Shown piece after piece: positions 33,127 through 41,149 of a DNA stretch of 45,438 nucleotides (positions within the stretch are counted from its first letter, which is position 1; each line of letters begins with the position of its first letter). The notes beneath the pieces were generated by a model, which saw nothing but the letters and a program-made list of their open reading frames with translations, was not told the DNA's origin and made no database searches. Origin of the DNA: CAYLNH01 sp964384625 (GTDB lineage: Bacteria; Verrucomicrobiota; Lentisphaeria; JABSQK01); contig CAYLNH010000022.1 of the NCBI GenBank assembly GCA_964384625.1, positions 1-45,438 of the forward strand. Direction: 5' to 3'. The translations under genes and the position numbers were made by a program.

Positions 33127-34121
33127 AAGACGGCTGCCTGGCCGGGGGTGACGGCAAACTGCGGCTCGTCGAAGACAACCGTCACGCGACCGTCGCCCGG
33201 GGTCACTGTCGCCGCGGCTTCGGTGTGATTGTAGCGGATCCGACAGGCACAGGAGAACTGCTCCGTCGGCGGCGGCATCATCCAGTTCAGGTCGGTCACC
33301 ACCATCGCGGACGCCATCACCTCTTCGCGCGGTCCGACCACAACCTGGTTCTCCTCCTGCCGCAGTTCGCTGACAAACCACGGACCGCCGCCGAGGCCCA
33401 GGCCTTTGCGTTGACCGATCGTGTAGCGATAGACGCCCTGGTGTTGACCCAGCACGCGGCCGCCACGCGTGACAATGTCGCCGGGCCGGTTCAGTTCCGG
33501 CATCCGGCTGCGGATGAAATCGTTGACCCCGGTGCGCGGCACAAAACACAGATCCTGACTGTCGGCCTGCTCGGCTGACGCCAGTTTGTACTTCCGGCAA
33601 ATCCGCCGCACGTCCTCTTTCTTATGGGTTCCCAGCGGCAGCAGCGTGTGCTGTAATTGGTCCTGCGTCAGTTCAAAGAGGAAGTAGGACTGGTCTTTGC
33701 GGTTGTCCTCGCCCTTGCGGATATGATAGCGATCAGCCCGCTGTTCAATGCGGGCATAGTGGCCGGTGGCGATCGAATCACAATCCAGCTCGCGCGCCTG
33801 CTCCAGCAACCAGCCCCACTTCATGATCGCGTTGCAGCGAATGCACGGGCTCGGCGTCCGGCTTTGGCGGATCTCATCCAGGAACGGCTGGATAATTCGA
33901 TCTTCAAAGAGGTCCTTGGCGTCGAAGCTGTGATGCGGAATACCAAGATCCCGACAGGCGCTCTTCGCTTCAAACAGCAGGCAGCAGCGCGTCTCCGGGA
34001 ACTCCAGGGTCGCTCCGTGGACGTCGTAGCCCTCTTCCACCAGCAAAGCGGCAGTGGTGGTCGAATCGACCCCGCCGCTCATGGCAACGAGGACACCGGG
34101 TTTGTTCTCGGGGTTCGGCAT
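33081..34121 (-). CDS. mnmA: tRNA-specific 2-thiouridylase MnmA
   Basis: Makes the 2-thio group of s2U34 in tRNA Lys, Glu and Gln, using sulfur relayed to catalytic cysteines and ATP activation. The PP-loop SGGVDS is at 15-20, the nucleophile C96 lies in SPCIRCNAIMKWG, the second Cys is C192 in SQDLCFV, and the C-terminal barrel ends FAVTPGQAAVFY. It has 346 residues from ATG 34121. I prefer this start over 34190 because a promoter (34132-34160) ends 10 bases before it. That leaves little or no 5' leader and no ribosome-binding site, so the mRNA may be leaderless. Confidence 0.95.
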   Translation of the reverse strand: MPNPENKPGVLVAMSGGVDSTTTAALLVEEGYDVHGATLEFPETRCCLLFEAKSACRDLGIPHHSFDAKDLFEDRIIQPFLDEIRQSRTPSPCIRCNAIMKWGWLLEQARELDCDSIATGHYARIEQRADRYHIRKGEDNRKDQSYFLFELTQDQLQHTLLPLGTHKKEDVRRICRKYKLASAEQADSQDLCFVPRTGVNDFIRSRMPELNRPGDIVTRGGRVLGQHQGVYRYTIGQRKGLGLGGGPWFVSELRQEENQVVVGPREEVMASAMVVTDLNWMMPPPTEQFSCACRIRYNHTEAAATVTPGDGRVTVVFDEPQFAVTPGQAAVFYAGELVLGGGWIDG

Positions 34122-34131
34122 AGTGGTGTAT

Positions 34132-34160
34132 ACAGTAGAGTGGTCAGGAGCGGTCGGCAA
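34132..34160 (-). promoter_or_regulatory. Promoter of mnmA, leaderless type
   Basis: On the minus strand TTGCCG (34160-34155), a 17-base spacer and TACTGT (34137-34132), then 10 bases to the ATG at 34121. Spacing and -10 hexamer equal those of the GAF-PilB operon promoter. Confidence 0.5.
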
Positions 34161-34382
34161 CAACCCCGAACCGCCGCGGGCGCCCGTCATTTCTGTTGGT
34201 CATGTTCCCGTGTTCTTGCAGGAGCCGCACCGCCGCGCCGGATTCGCCGTCGGTTCCGCCGGAAGAGCGGGAGTATGGTCGGCGGCAAATCCAGCTTGGG
34301 ACCATTGCCGACGGGGTGAAGCCATCGCTGGTCCAGAGCCCGGCACAACGGACATGCGGCCAACCGCCGCCATGCCTGCTTC

Positions 34383-35189
34383 TCAGCTACCGACTGCGCC
34401 GGCCGGAGTCGGCGGGACGCCGAGGTCCTGCAATTCCGTCAGGAATGCCTTGTGCAGTTTGCCGTTGGTCGCCACCAGCTCGCGTTTCTGTTCGAAGTCG
34501 CCCTGGCCGGCAAAATCAGTTACGCGCCCCCCGGCTTCTTCGAGGATTAGAACACCGGCGGCGATGTCCCATGGACTGAGGTTGTACTCCCAGTAGAGAT
34601 CGTACTTGCCCGCCGCCACATAGCACAGATCCAAAGCCGCCGTGCCGTCCCGGTGAATGTCGCGCACCTGGTAGATCATATGGCTGTGGATCGGGACAGA
34701 GTCACGCTCGAGCCCGCCGCGCACACAGGCAAAGCCCGTTGTCGCCAAGGCATTCTTCAGCGTATCCGTCGCCGAAACCCGAATGCGTTTGCCGTTCAAC
34801 GTGGCGCCCTGACCACGAACCGCGGCGAACATCTGATCCAGCGGCGGGCAGTAGACCACACCAGCTTCGGTCCGGCCGGCATGGCGATACCCGAGTGAAA
34901 CGCTGTAGAGCGGATAGCCGTGGAAAAAATTGGTGGTGCCATCGATCGGATCGACAATAAACATGCCTTGGGCGCCGGCATCCGAGACACCGGTTTCCTC
35001 GCCGAAGAACGCGATGTCAGGAAATGCCTCAGCCAGCGCGGTCTTCATAAATTCCTCAACTTCGCTGTCGGCATTGGTCACCAGGTCGAGCGGGTTCTTA
35101 AACTCAACTTCAAGGGCGCCGGCCGTCTCGAAGTACTTCAGGGTCAGCTGTCCGGCCTGCCGAACGATGTCGGTCAGTAGGTCAATCAC
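34383..35189 (-). CDS. suhB: Inositol monophosphatase family protein
   Basis: 268 residues, a Mg-dependent phosphatase. Metal ligands are seen in FFGEETG (about 62-68), DPIDGTTNF (80-88) and WDIAAGVLILEEAGG (about 208-222). It may act on inositol phosphates or, as E. coli SuhB, also influence RNA processing; substrate cannot be told from sequence. The start is GTG 35189 with GGAAG 9 bases upstream. It is followed on the same strand after 261 bases by mnmA, which has its own promoter. Confidence 0.9.
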   Translation of the reverse strand: MIDLLTDIVRQAGQLTLKYFETAGALEVEFKNPLDLVTNADSEVEEFMKTALAEAFPDIAFFGEETGVSDAGAQGMFIVDPIDGTTNFFHGYPLYSVSLGYRHAGRTEAGVVYCPPLDQMFAAVRGQGATLNGKRIRVSATDTLKNALATTGFACVRGGLERDSVPIHSHMIYQVRDIHRDGTAALDLCYVAAGKYDLYWEYNLSPWDIAAGVLILEEAGGRVTDFAGQGDFEQKRELVATNGKLHKAFLTELQDLGVPPTPAGAVGS

Positions 35190-35491
35190 AAGGGCAGTCT
35201 TCCGGTTGGTTTTCCCGGATCACCATACAACAACGAGGCGGATAGGCAATCCGCCGTCCCGGACCGAGACCGGGGTTCGGCAGGGCGGCGGGCCGAGGTT
35301 ACCCGGCCAGAAGAGCCTGTGAGCTTCGTCGCGAGTCAGCGCCAGGGGGTGTCTGCGGCCGGCTGCCGGGGGCATCCGCCCCGGCCGGCTTCGACCTGTT
35401 GTCAGCCACAGGCTGATCCGCCGAGGGGGAAGATATGCCCAAGACCGACTGACGCAGCAATTGCAGCCAGCGGCACCCGCCGCGATCCTCG
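35190..35491. other. Gene-free stretch with strong hairpins
   Basis: I find no credible gene. The stretch holds GCGGAT with ATCCGC near 35236-35252 and a GC-rich stem around 35357-35390 (GGCCGGC...CCGGGGGC with GCCCCGGCCGGC). The latter lies downstream of the DUF5696-like gene (minus strand) and could end its transcript, though no T-run follows. Confidence 0.4.
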
Positions 35492-37447
35492 CTAACTGCG
35501 GGCCTGGTCGCAGGTCGGCGCCAGTGCCGGCGGACAGGCAACGTTGTCGCCGTTGACCAACAGCTTGTTCTCGTTGAAGTCGGCAACGACCTCCGTGCCG
35601 TCGGCGTACGTCGTCTGTTCGACATTGTCGGCCGTCATCTCCCAGGCCGTCATCTCGGTTGTGATCAGGTGGCCGAACTGCTCACAGCAGAGGTCATACC
35701 GACTTTTGAGCCGGCCGATGCGGTCGTCGTCGAGCACCGGAAAGACGCCGGCTTCGGTGGTCCATTCGTCGCGCGGGACCTCGCCCATAAGGACGGCATG
35801 CATGGTATTGCCCCAGTCGACGCCGTGGTTTTCGATCGTGACCAGGTCGTGCAACGCCAGATACCAGACCGGCACACGCTGATCCAGCAACGCCGTAACC
35901 GGCCATTCCGGCTTGCAGAGGTTCAGGTGCCAGAGGTTTCCGGGCGTCGCCAGGGCGTCGGCATGCAGCGCGCAATATAGGAAGCCGATCTCCGTCTGCA
36001 CCGCGCCGAAGACTTCGGCCGCCAGCCGCAGGTACCGGTTGATGCCGGCAGCGTAATCGGCCCGACCGCCGCGATGGACCGGATGGTAGTTGACGTACAG
36101 CGGATTGCCCATGCCGTCGAGGTACTGCATGCCGTTGAAACCAAGGTCTTTCAACCGCTCCAGGCGCCCGCGCAGGACCTCCTCCGGCACAGCCAGCCCC
36201 CAGTGGTTGCTCTTGGCCCCGCCGCCCCAGAAGCCCGTGACCCGCGGCTCGCCCCAGATATCGTGCACCGTCCAGTCCGCAACGAAATCGGGTGAACTGA
36301 AGTAGGCGCCGTTACAATTGTGGTGCGTCGTGATCTGGTAGCCCAGATCCTTCGCGGTCTGGATCATGGCGCGAAGCTCAGACTCGCCGCCCAGACGCTC
36401 ATCAATCGGGAACAAGGTGGGCCAGGCGCCGTCGTGACCGCGCGTGTTCCAGCCGACGCTCTGCAGGTAGACCCGGTCGATGCCGGCGGCCTTGAGACGC
36501 TCAAGGCACTTCGCCGCATCCCGAAAACGCATGGTCCGTTTGAACAGCAACTTGTCGTGCTCGGACTCGCGGCCGTACATCATGATGCCCTGCTGCTGGA
36601 TGCCGTGAAACAGCTTCATGGTATAGGCGGTCTGCTGATAGGCGCACTGCGCTGACTCCTCGGCGCGCTGCGTCAGCGTCTTCTTGCCGAGATCCTCGAT
36701 GACGTGCCGGCGCAGCCGTTTGGCGGTTGCCGCCACCATGTCGTCCTCCGGCGCCAACGGCATAATCCGCAGCTCGCGGTGGCCCCAGTTGACCGGGTCA
36801 ACCCATTCCCGCCGAAACATCGGATAGAGCCCGATGCTGCCGTGGCCCTCGCCGTCGGTCCGGACGTCGCACCACATATCGGCGGCGCCCTGCGTCGCCA
36901 CCGCGGCCAGTCCGCCTTCCGGCGTCTGCACCGCGGCAATCGGCAACGTCGGTACCAGTTCCCAGCGCCCCTGTTCGCCGTAGATGAGAAAGCGATCTTG
37001 CACCTTCGATTTGCCGGACGGACGGCAGAGCACGCCGGTGTTTACGGGCAGCAGCAGCTTGCCGTCGGCGCCGCTGCGCAGCAGTCCCGGCAGAACGTTC
37101 ACCGCGTACACGCGATAGACAAAACCCTTGCTCTCCTCGACTTCGGCCGGCGGCACCAGGATCGACAGTTCGCCGTCGATCAGCCGCAGCCAGAGACCGA
37201 CGGTGATGCCGCGGAAGGCGTCGCGAACCGAGATATGCAGGAGGTCCTCGTCCTCCTCCACCTGCATCACCCGGTATTGCTCCAGCGTGTCGGTCCGCTC
37301 CTGCATCCGGTCCCGCACCTCAACGGTGAGCAGCGGCAGGCGGGCGGCAGCATAACCGGTCGCCGTCTGCAGTTCGGCGGTCAGCCGGTATTCATCCTGG
37401 GTCAGGGCCAATTGCAGGCGGTCATCGCCCAAACGGTACGTCGTCAT
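35492..37447 (-). CDS. DUF5696/GH101-like putative glycoside hydrolase
   Basis: 651 residues, no signal peptide. An N-terminal beta-rich galactose-mutarotase-like region (about 1-250) precedes a TIM-barrel region (about 290-560): RLKAAGIDRVYLQSVGWN, YQITTHHNCNGAYF, LGFNGMQYLDGMGN and VWYLALHDLVTIEN. The barrel resembles DUF5696 and GH101-type endo-N-acetylgalactosaminidases, where an Asp like that in QYLDGMG would be the nucleophile. The assignment is from memory of the pattern; substrate unknown. It lies downstream of, and on the same strand as, an AraC gene whose likely binding repeats overlap this gene's -35 region. Confidence 0.65.
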   Translation of the reverse strand: MTTYRLGDDRLQLALTQDEYRLTAELQTATGYAAARLPLLTVEVRDRMQERTDTLEQYRVMQVEEDEDLLHISVRDAFRGITVGLWLRLIDGELSILVPPAEVEESKGFVYRVYAVNVLPGLLRSGADGKLLLPVNTGVLCRPSGKSKVQDRFLIYGEQGRWELVPTLPIAAVQTPEGGLAAVATQGAADMWCDVRTDGEGHGSIGLYPMFRREWVDPVNWGHRELRIMPLAPEDDMVAATAKRLRRHVIEDLGKKTLTQRAEESAQCAYQQTAYTMKLFHGIQQQGIMMYGRESEHDKLLFKRTMRFRDAAKCLERLKAAGIDRVYLQSVGWNTRGHDGAWPTLFPIDERLGGESELRAMIQTAKDLGYQITTHHNCNGAYFSSPDFVADWTVHDIWGEPRVTGFWGGGAKSNHWGLAVPEEVLRGRLERLKDLGFNGMQYLDGMGNPLYVNYHPVHRGGRADYAAGINRYLRLAAEVFGAVQTEIGFLYCALHADALATPGNLWHLNLCKPEWPVTALLDQRVPVWYLALHDLVTIENHGVDWGNTMHAVLMGEVPRDEWTTEAGVFPVLDDDRIGRLKSRYDLCCEQFGHLITTEMTAWEMTADNVEQTTYADGTEVVADFNENKLLVNGDNVACPPALAPTCDQARS

Positions 37448-37519
37448 TGCACAAATCCTTCCAGCCGGCGGTCGTCGCCGCGCGCCCGGCCGCCGGGCTC
37501 ATTCGTTCGCCACTGCCAT

Positions 37520-37555
37520 ACCATATTCTGCAATCAATCTGATTCAAGTCTGATT
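37520..37555 (-). promoter_or_regulatory. Promoter and AraC-type direct repeats of the DUF5696-like gene
   Basis: On the minus strand TTGAAT (37547-37542), a 16-base spacer and TATGGT (37525-37520), 73 bases before the ATG at 37447. Overlapping the -35, the plus strand has TCTGATT at 37538-37544 and again at 37549-37555, a direct repeat with an 11-base period, about one helical turn, as AraC activators often bind. Confidence 0.5.
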
Positions 37556-37721
37556 TCATGATTCGGCTGTGGCTTGGATTTCTCGGGGCTTCCTGCGTTG
37601 AATACATTGGGAAGCATGAGGTTGCATTGGGATCAAAACTGTGTCAGCGGCCGCAGCGCACCGGGGCGAAGGGGGCGGCCGGCGGGCCGGGACAGCTTGC
37701 CGCAATCGTGGTGGTCGGCGG

Positions 37722-38576
37722 TCAATCGGACCAGCGAAAGGCGCGGGGGGATCGGCCTACCATCTGCTTGAACGTCCGACTGAAACTGTAGAGCGAGGTG
37801 AAACCGCAGGCTTCGCCGACTTCGCTGACCGGCCAGTCGGTGCTGCGCAGCAGGGCCATTGCCCGATTGAGGCGCACGCGGCGGACATAGCGCCCGAGCG
37901 ATACGCCCATTGCCCGGCGGAACTCCGCTCGCAGATGGCTGACGGACAGGCCGACGGCGGCGGCAATGTCCTGATTGGTCAGCGGTTCGTCCAGCCGTTC
38001 GTAGACGCATTGATTGACCCGTTCAATCACCGACACGGCGTGCTCGCCGAGGACAGGCCGGCCCCGGCGCCGGGACCGATGGCCGGCAAGCTTGAGCAGC
38101 AGCAGGGCCAGGGCATGGCGCAGCCGCAGGAGATCGCCGGGGGCAGGCGCCGCGGCCGTGCCGCAGGTCAGGATTTCCCGGACCAGCCCCCAGCCGTCGG
38201 CGGGCACCGGCACGGCGCGATCACGCAGGCCGGAGAGCAGGTCCGTCGGGTCCAGCTCAAACGTGATAAACAGCCAGTTCACGGGAACGCCGATGGTCAG
38301 ATAGTGATGCAGTTGATGCGGAAAGACGAGGACCGCCGCGCCCACGGGAAACGGCAGTACCTGTTCGTCCAGACACAGATCACCCCGGGTCTCCAGGTTG
38401 ATGATCAACATACAGCGGTGGTGCTGGTTGTTGCGCTCGTGGCCGGGCGACAACTCGGCCCGCGAGAACAGCAGGATGTTCCGCGGCGTGTCCAGCGGCA
38501 GCGCCGTCGCGCCCATGTAATAGCTGGTCGGCTCCGCCAGCTGCCGCACGATCGTTTTCAGTTCGGCTGGGATCAT
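37722..38576 (-). CDS. AraC family transcriptional regulator
   Basis: 284 residues: an N-terminal cupin-type sensing part (about 30-120, with CMLIINLETRGDLCLDEQ and a FPHQLHHYLTIG turn) and a C-terminal double helix-turn-helix (about 185-284: LTNQDIAAAVGLSVSHLRAE, then VSEVGEACGFTSLYSFSRTF). It is flanked by the DUF5696-like gene (same strand, downstream) and by the divergent Gfo/Idh/MocA gene, both likely targets. Confidence 0.9.
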   Translation of the reverse strand: MIPAELKTIVRQLAEPTSYYMGATALPLDTPRNILLFSRAELSPGHERNNQHHRCMLIINLETRGDLCLDEQVLPFPVGAAVLVFPHQLHHYLTIGVPVNWLFITFELDPTDLLSGLRDRAVPVPADGWGLVREILTCGTAAAPAPGDLLRLRHALALLLLKLAGHRSRRRGRPVLGEHAVSVIERVNQCVYERLDEPLTNQDIAAAVGLSVSHLRAEFRRAMGVSLGRYVRRVRLNRAMALLRSTDWPVSEVGEACGFTSLYSFSRTFKQMVGRSPRAFRWSD

Positions 38577-38779
38577 ATCAGCAGAATCGTTAAATATCGG
38601 ACCAATATAGCCATCATCAGCCCGTTGAACAGACGAAAATGCTGATCACATTTGGACTGCGGCGACCCGTCAACGTGTTCGTCGAGCTGTTGCCGGCCGG
38701 CAAAGGTCGGCGCCGGCCTCCGGCGCGGAAGTCGGAACCAGAGCCGGTAATGGACGTGGTAAACCCATGGAGAAGAACA

Positions 38780-39937
38780 ATGGCGAAGATTGGTGTCGGT
38801 CTGATTGGCTGCGGCGGCCGTTTGCGCGGCGTTGCCCGTAACGTATTGACCTGCTGTGATGATATCGAAGTGCGCGCGCTCTGTGATCCCAACGAGGATT
38901 CCATCCGGGCAGCCCGGGATCACCTGAGCCTGAACGGCGCCGCCCGGGTCTGCCGCACGCCGCAGGAACTGGCGTCTGCCGCCGATATCGACTGGGTCAT
39001 GATCGGCTCCTGGAACTGCTTTCATCGCGAGCACGTCGAAGCCGCCTTCGCGGCCGGCCGGCATGTCTTCTGCGAGAAACCCCTTGCCACCACGATCGAC
39101 GACTGTCTGGCCATGCGCGACGCCTGGCGGGCGGCGGGCAAGCAGTTCGTCATCGGCTTCACGCTGCGTTATTCCCCCCACTATCGCAAGATCAAGGAGG
39201 TCCTGGACAGCGGCGCGATCGGCGACATCGTCAGCCTGGAGTTCAACGAGACGCTGCACTTCTGCCACGGCGGCTACATCCACGGGGACTGGCGCCGCCT
39301 GGTGCAGAACGCCGGTACGCACCTGCTGGAGAAGTGCTGCCACGACGTCGATCTGGTGAACTGGGTGGTCGGCAGTCCGGCCGCCCGCGTGGCCAGCTTC
39401 GGCGGGACGAATTTCTTCAAGCCGGACAACGCCGGCTACATCGAGAAACTCGGCAAGAACCGGGACGGCAAAGATGCATACCGCACCTGGCCCGGCCCGG
39501 TCAACGAAAATCCGTTCACCAGCGACAAGGACATCATCGACAACCAGGTCGCGATCATCGAGTTCGCCAACGGCGTCCGCTCCACCTTTCATACCAACTG
39601 CAACGCCGGCATCCCCGAACGCCGCATGTATATCTGCGGCACGGAAGGCGCCGTCCGCGCCGACGTTATCCGCGGCAGCATCGAGCTGCAGCGGATCGGC
39701 TTCGACACCGCGATCGAAAACGTCAGCACCGACGCCAGCGGCGGCCACGGCGGCGGCGACAGCATCCTGGCCCGCAACATCGCCGACTGCATGCTCGCGA
39801 AAGACCAGCCGTTCACAGGCCTGGAAGACGGTCTCAGATCCGCCATCACCTGTTTCGGCATCGACCAGGCCATGGACACCGGCACAGTCGTCGACATGCA
39901 GCCGTTGTGGGAACAGGCCGGGATCGGAATGCCGTAA
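38780..39937 (+). CDS. Gfo/Idh/MocA family oxidoreductase
   Basis: 385 residues. The Rossmann NAD(P)-binding motif GLIGCGGRLRGVA is at 7-19, the family signature CEKPLA follows near residue 98 and holds the catalytic Lys, and the C-terminal alpha/beta domain includes NAGTHLLEKCCHDVDLV with the active-site His/Asp region. These enzymes oxidise or reduce hydroxyls of sugars and inositols, and some start redox-type glycoside cleavage. The start ATG 38780 has GGAG 7 bases upstream. The longer frame from 38639 covers the divergent promoter region and is rejected. Confidence 0.9.
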   Translation: MAKIGVGLIGCGGRLRGVARNVLTCCDDIEVRALCDPNEDSIRAARDHLSLNGAARVCRTPQELASAADIDWVMIGSWNCFHREHVEAAFAAGRHVFCEKPLATTIDDCLAMRDAWRAAGKQFVIGFTLRYSPHYRKIKEVLDSGAIGDIVSLEFNETLHFCHGGYIHGDWRRLVQNAGTHLLEKCCHDVDLVNWVVGSPAARVASFGGTNFFKPDNAGYIEKLGKNRDGKDAYRTWPGPVNENPFTSDKDIIDNQVAIIEFANGVRSTFHTNCNAGIPERRMYICGTEGAVRADVIRGSIELQRIGFDTAIENVSTDASGGHGGGDSILARNIADCMLAKDQPFTGLEDGLRSAITCFGIDQAMDTGTVVDMQPLWEQAGIGMP

Positions 39938-40003
39938 GCCGCACTTCGCGTTGGTAATGCGTCCGTCACGGGGAGTGGCCCCCGCGTGCTGCTCTCCAGC
40001 CGC

Positions 40004-40024
40004 CGGCAGGCTTGACCTGCCGGT
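40004..40024. other. Strong hairpin after the Gfo/Idh/MocA gene
   Basis: CCGGCAGG-CTTGA-CCTGCCGG is a perfect 8-bp stem, extendable by a G-T pair and two further pairs. It stands 67 bases after the stop at 39937. There is no T-run, so it could be a transcript-stabilising end or a factor-dependent stop. Confidence 0.45.
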
Positions 40025-40205
40025 GGTGGAACGGCGGCAGACGCTGCTCCCTGTCACTGGCGCATTGCTCACCTTGACAAAATGCGCTTGCGGACTGCGA
40101 TCCGACCCGGCATTGTAGGCGCAATGCCGATTCTGAAACAGTCCGGCAGGACGGACGGCACACTACCCCGGGTCAACCGGGGACTGAAGCTAAGGAGGCC
40201 TGGTG

Positions 40206-40694
40206 ATGAAATACGTGCGCGGCATCTCGGGCGGGGTGATCGCCGGCGCTCTGGGAGCGGCGATTTACTGGTTCCTGCTGACTCGCGGAATCCACGCGCC
40301 GATTCTGGTACCGGGGGTTATCGGCCTCGGCTGCGGCCTCGGGTTCGCCGCCAAGCGCGATTGGCGCATGGGCGCGATCAGCGCGGCGATGGCCGTGATC
40401 GTAACGCTCGTCATCGATATCGTCTGGTACCTGCAGCATGTGCGCGACGGGTCTGTGACCTACTATCTGACGCACCTGCACCAGTTGAACCCGATCTACC
40501 TGGCGGGCGTCCGCATCCCGCTCTGGGTCGTCTACGGCATCGGCGCGGCACTGGCCTTCTGGTTCGGTCTCGGCCGCGAGTATCTCGGCAAGGCCCAATC
40601 CTCGCCGCCCCCGTCGGAACCGGAGAAGACAAAGGTCATTGACGCCGTCGACAATGAGTTCGATGCCGAGGAAACCGTCGACAAATCCGGGTAA
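40206..40694 (+). CDS. Small membrane protein of unknown function
   Basis: 162 residues with an N-terminal run of hydrophobic segments (GGVIAGALGAAIYWFLL, ILVPGVIGLGCGLGFA, MGAISAAMAVIVTLVIDIVW, LWVVYGIGAALAFWFGLG) and an acidic cytoplasmic tail. The pattern suggests four helices. I recognise no family motif. AAGGAGG lies 7 bases before ATG 40206; a GTG immediately upstream (40203) is possible. A TTGACA at 40074 lies upstream but no convincing -10 follows. It is convergent with glnB. Confidence 0.7.
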   Translation: MKYVRGISGGVIAGALGAAIYWFLLTRGIHAPILVPGVIGLGCGLGFAAKRDWRMGAISAAMAVIVTLVIDIVWYLQHVRDGSVTYYLTHLHQLNPIYLAGVRIPLWVVYGIGAALAFWFGLGREYLGKAQSSPPPSEPEKTKVIDAVDNEFDAEETVDKSG

Positions 40695-40789
40695 CACCGG
40701 CCCGCGACCACGGCCGCGCCGCGCTTCGACTCGGGCAGCGCGGGTACGGCTTTCCACCCTCGGCCGACCGTACCCGCGCCGCGATTCCG

Positions 40790-41131
40790 TCAGCCGATTG
40801 CTTCGCTGCCGGTCTCGCCGGTGCGAATGCGGTAGCACTCTTCCAGCGACAGCACAAAGATTTTGCCGTCGCCGATGTTGCCGGTGCGGGCGCCCTCGGT
40901 GATGCCTTCGATCGTGCGCTCGAGGAAGTCCTCGTTGATGGCGATCTCGATGCGCACCTTCTTCAGCAGATTCACCTCGATGTCGACGCCGCGGTAACTT
41001 TCGTGATATCCCTTCTGCTGGCCGCAGCCAAGCGCGTTGGTGACGGAGATCTTGTAGACTTCCCGGGTGTACAACGCCTGTTTGACAGCGTTCAGCTTCT
41101 CCGGCTGGATGTAAGCAACGATCAGTTTCAT
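40790..41131 (-). CDS. glnB: PII-type nitrogen regulatory protein lacking Tyr51
   Basis: 113 residues of the trimeric PII family, which senses 2-oxoglutarate and ATP/ADP and controls Amt channels and nitrogen regulators. Present are the T-loop start GQQKGYHESYRG, the ATP-binding TGNIGDGKIFV (C-loop side) and YRIRTGE. Aligned with E. coli GlnB without gaps, position 51, the uridylylated Tyr, is Ile (VDIEV). Control by uridylylation is therefore unlikely. GGAGGAAC precedes the ATG. The gene lies 18 bases after amt in the same direction, the common amt-glnK pairing. I use the symbol glnB in the general PII sense. Confidence 0.9.
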   Translation of the reverse strand: MKLIVAYIQPEKLNAVKQALYTREVYKISVTNALGCGQQKGYHESYRGVDIEVNLLKKVRIEIAINEDFLERTIEGITEGARTGNIGDGKIFVLSLEECYRIRTGETGSEAIG

Positions 41132-41149
41132 GGGAGTGTTCCTCCGGAG

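Noticed and set aside
40074..40101. TTGACA-N16-TGCGAT as promoter of the small membrane protein gene
   Set aside because: The -10 matches at only three positions and lacks the conserved A at position two, so I leave it as unproven.
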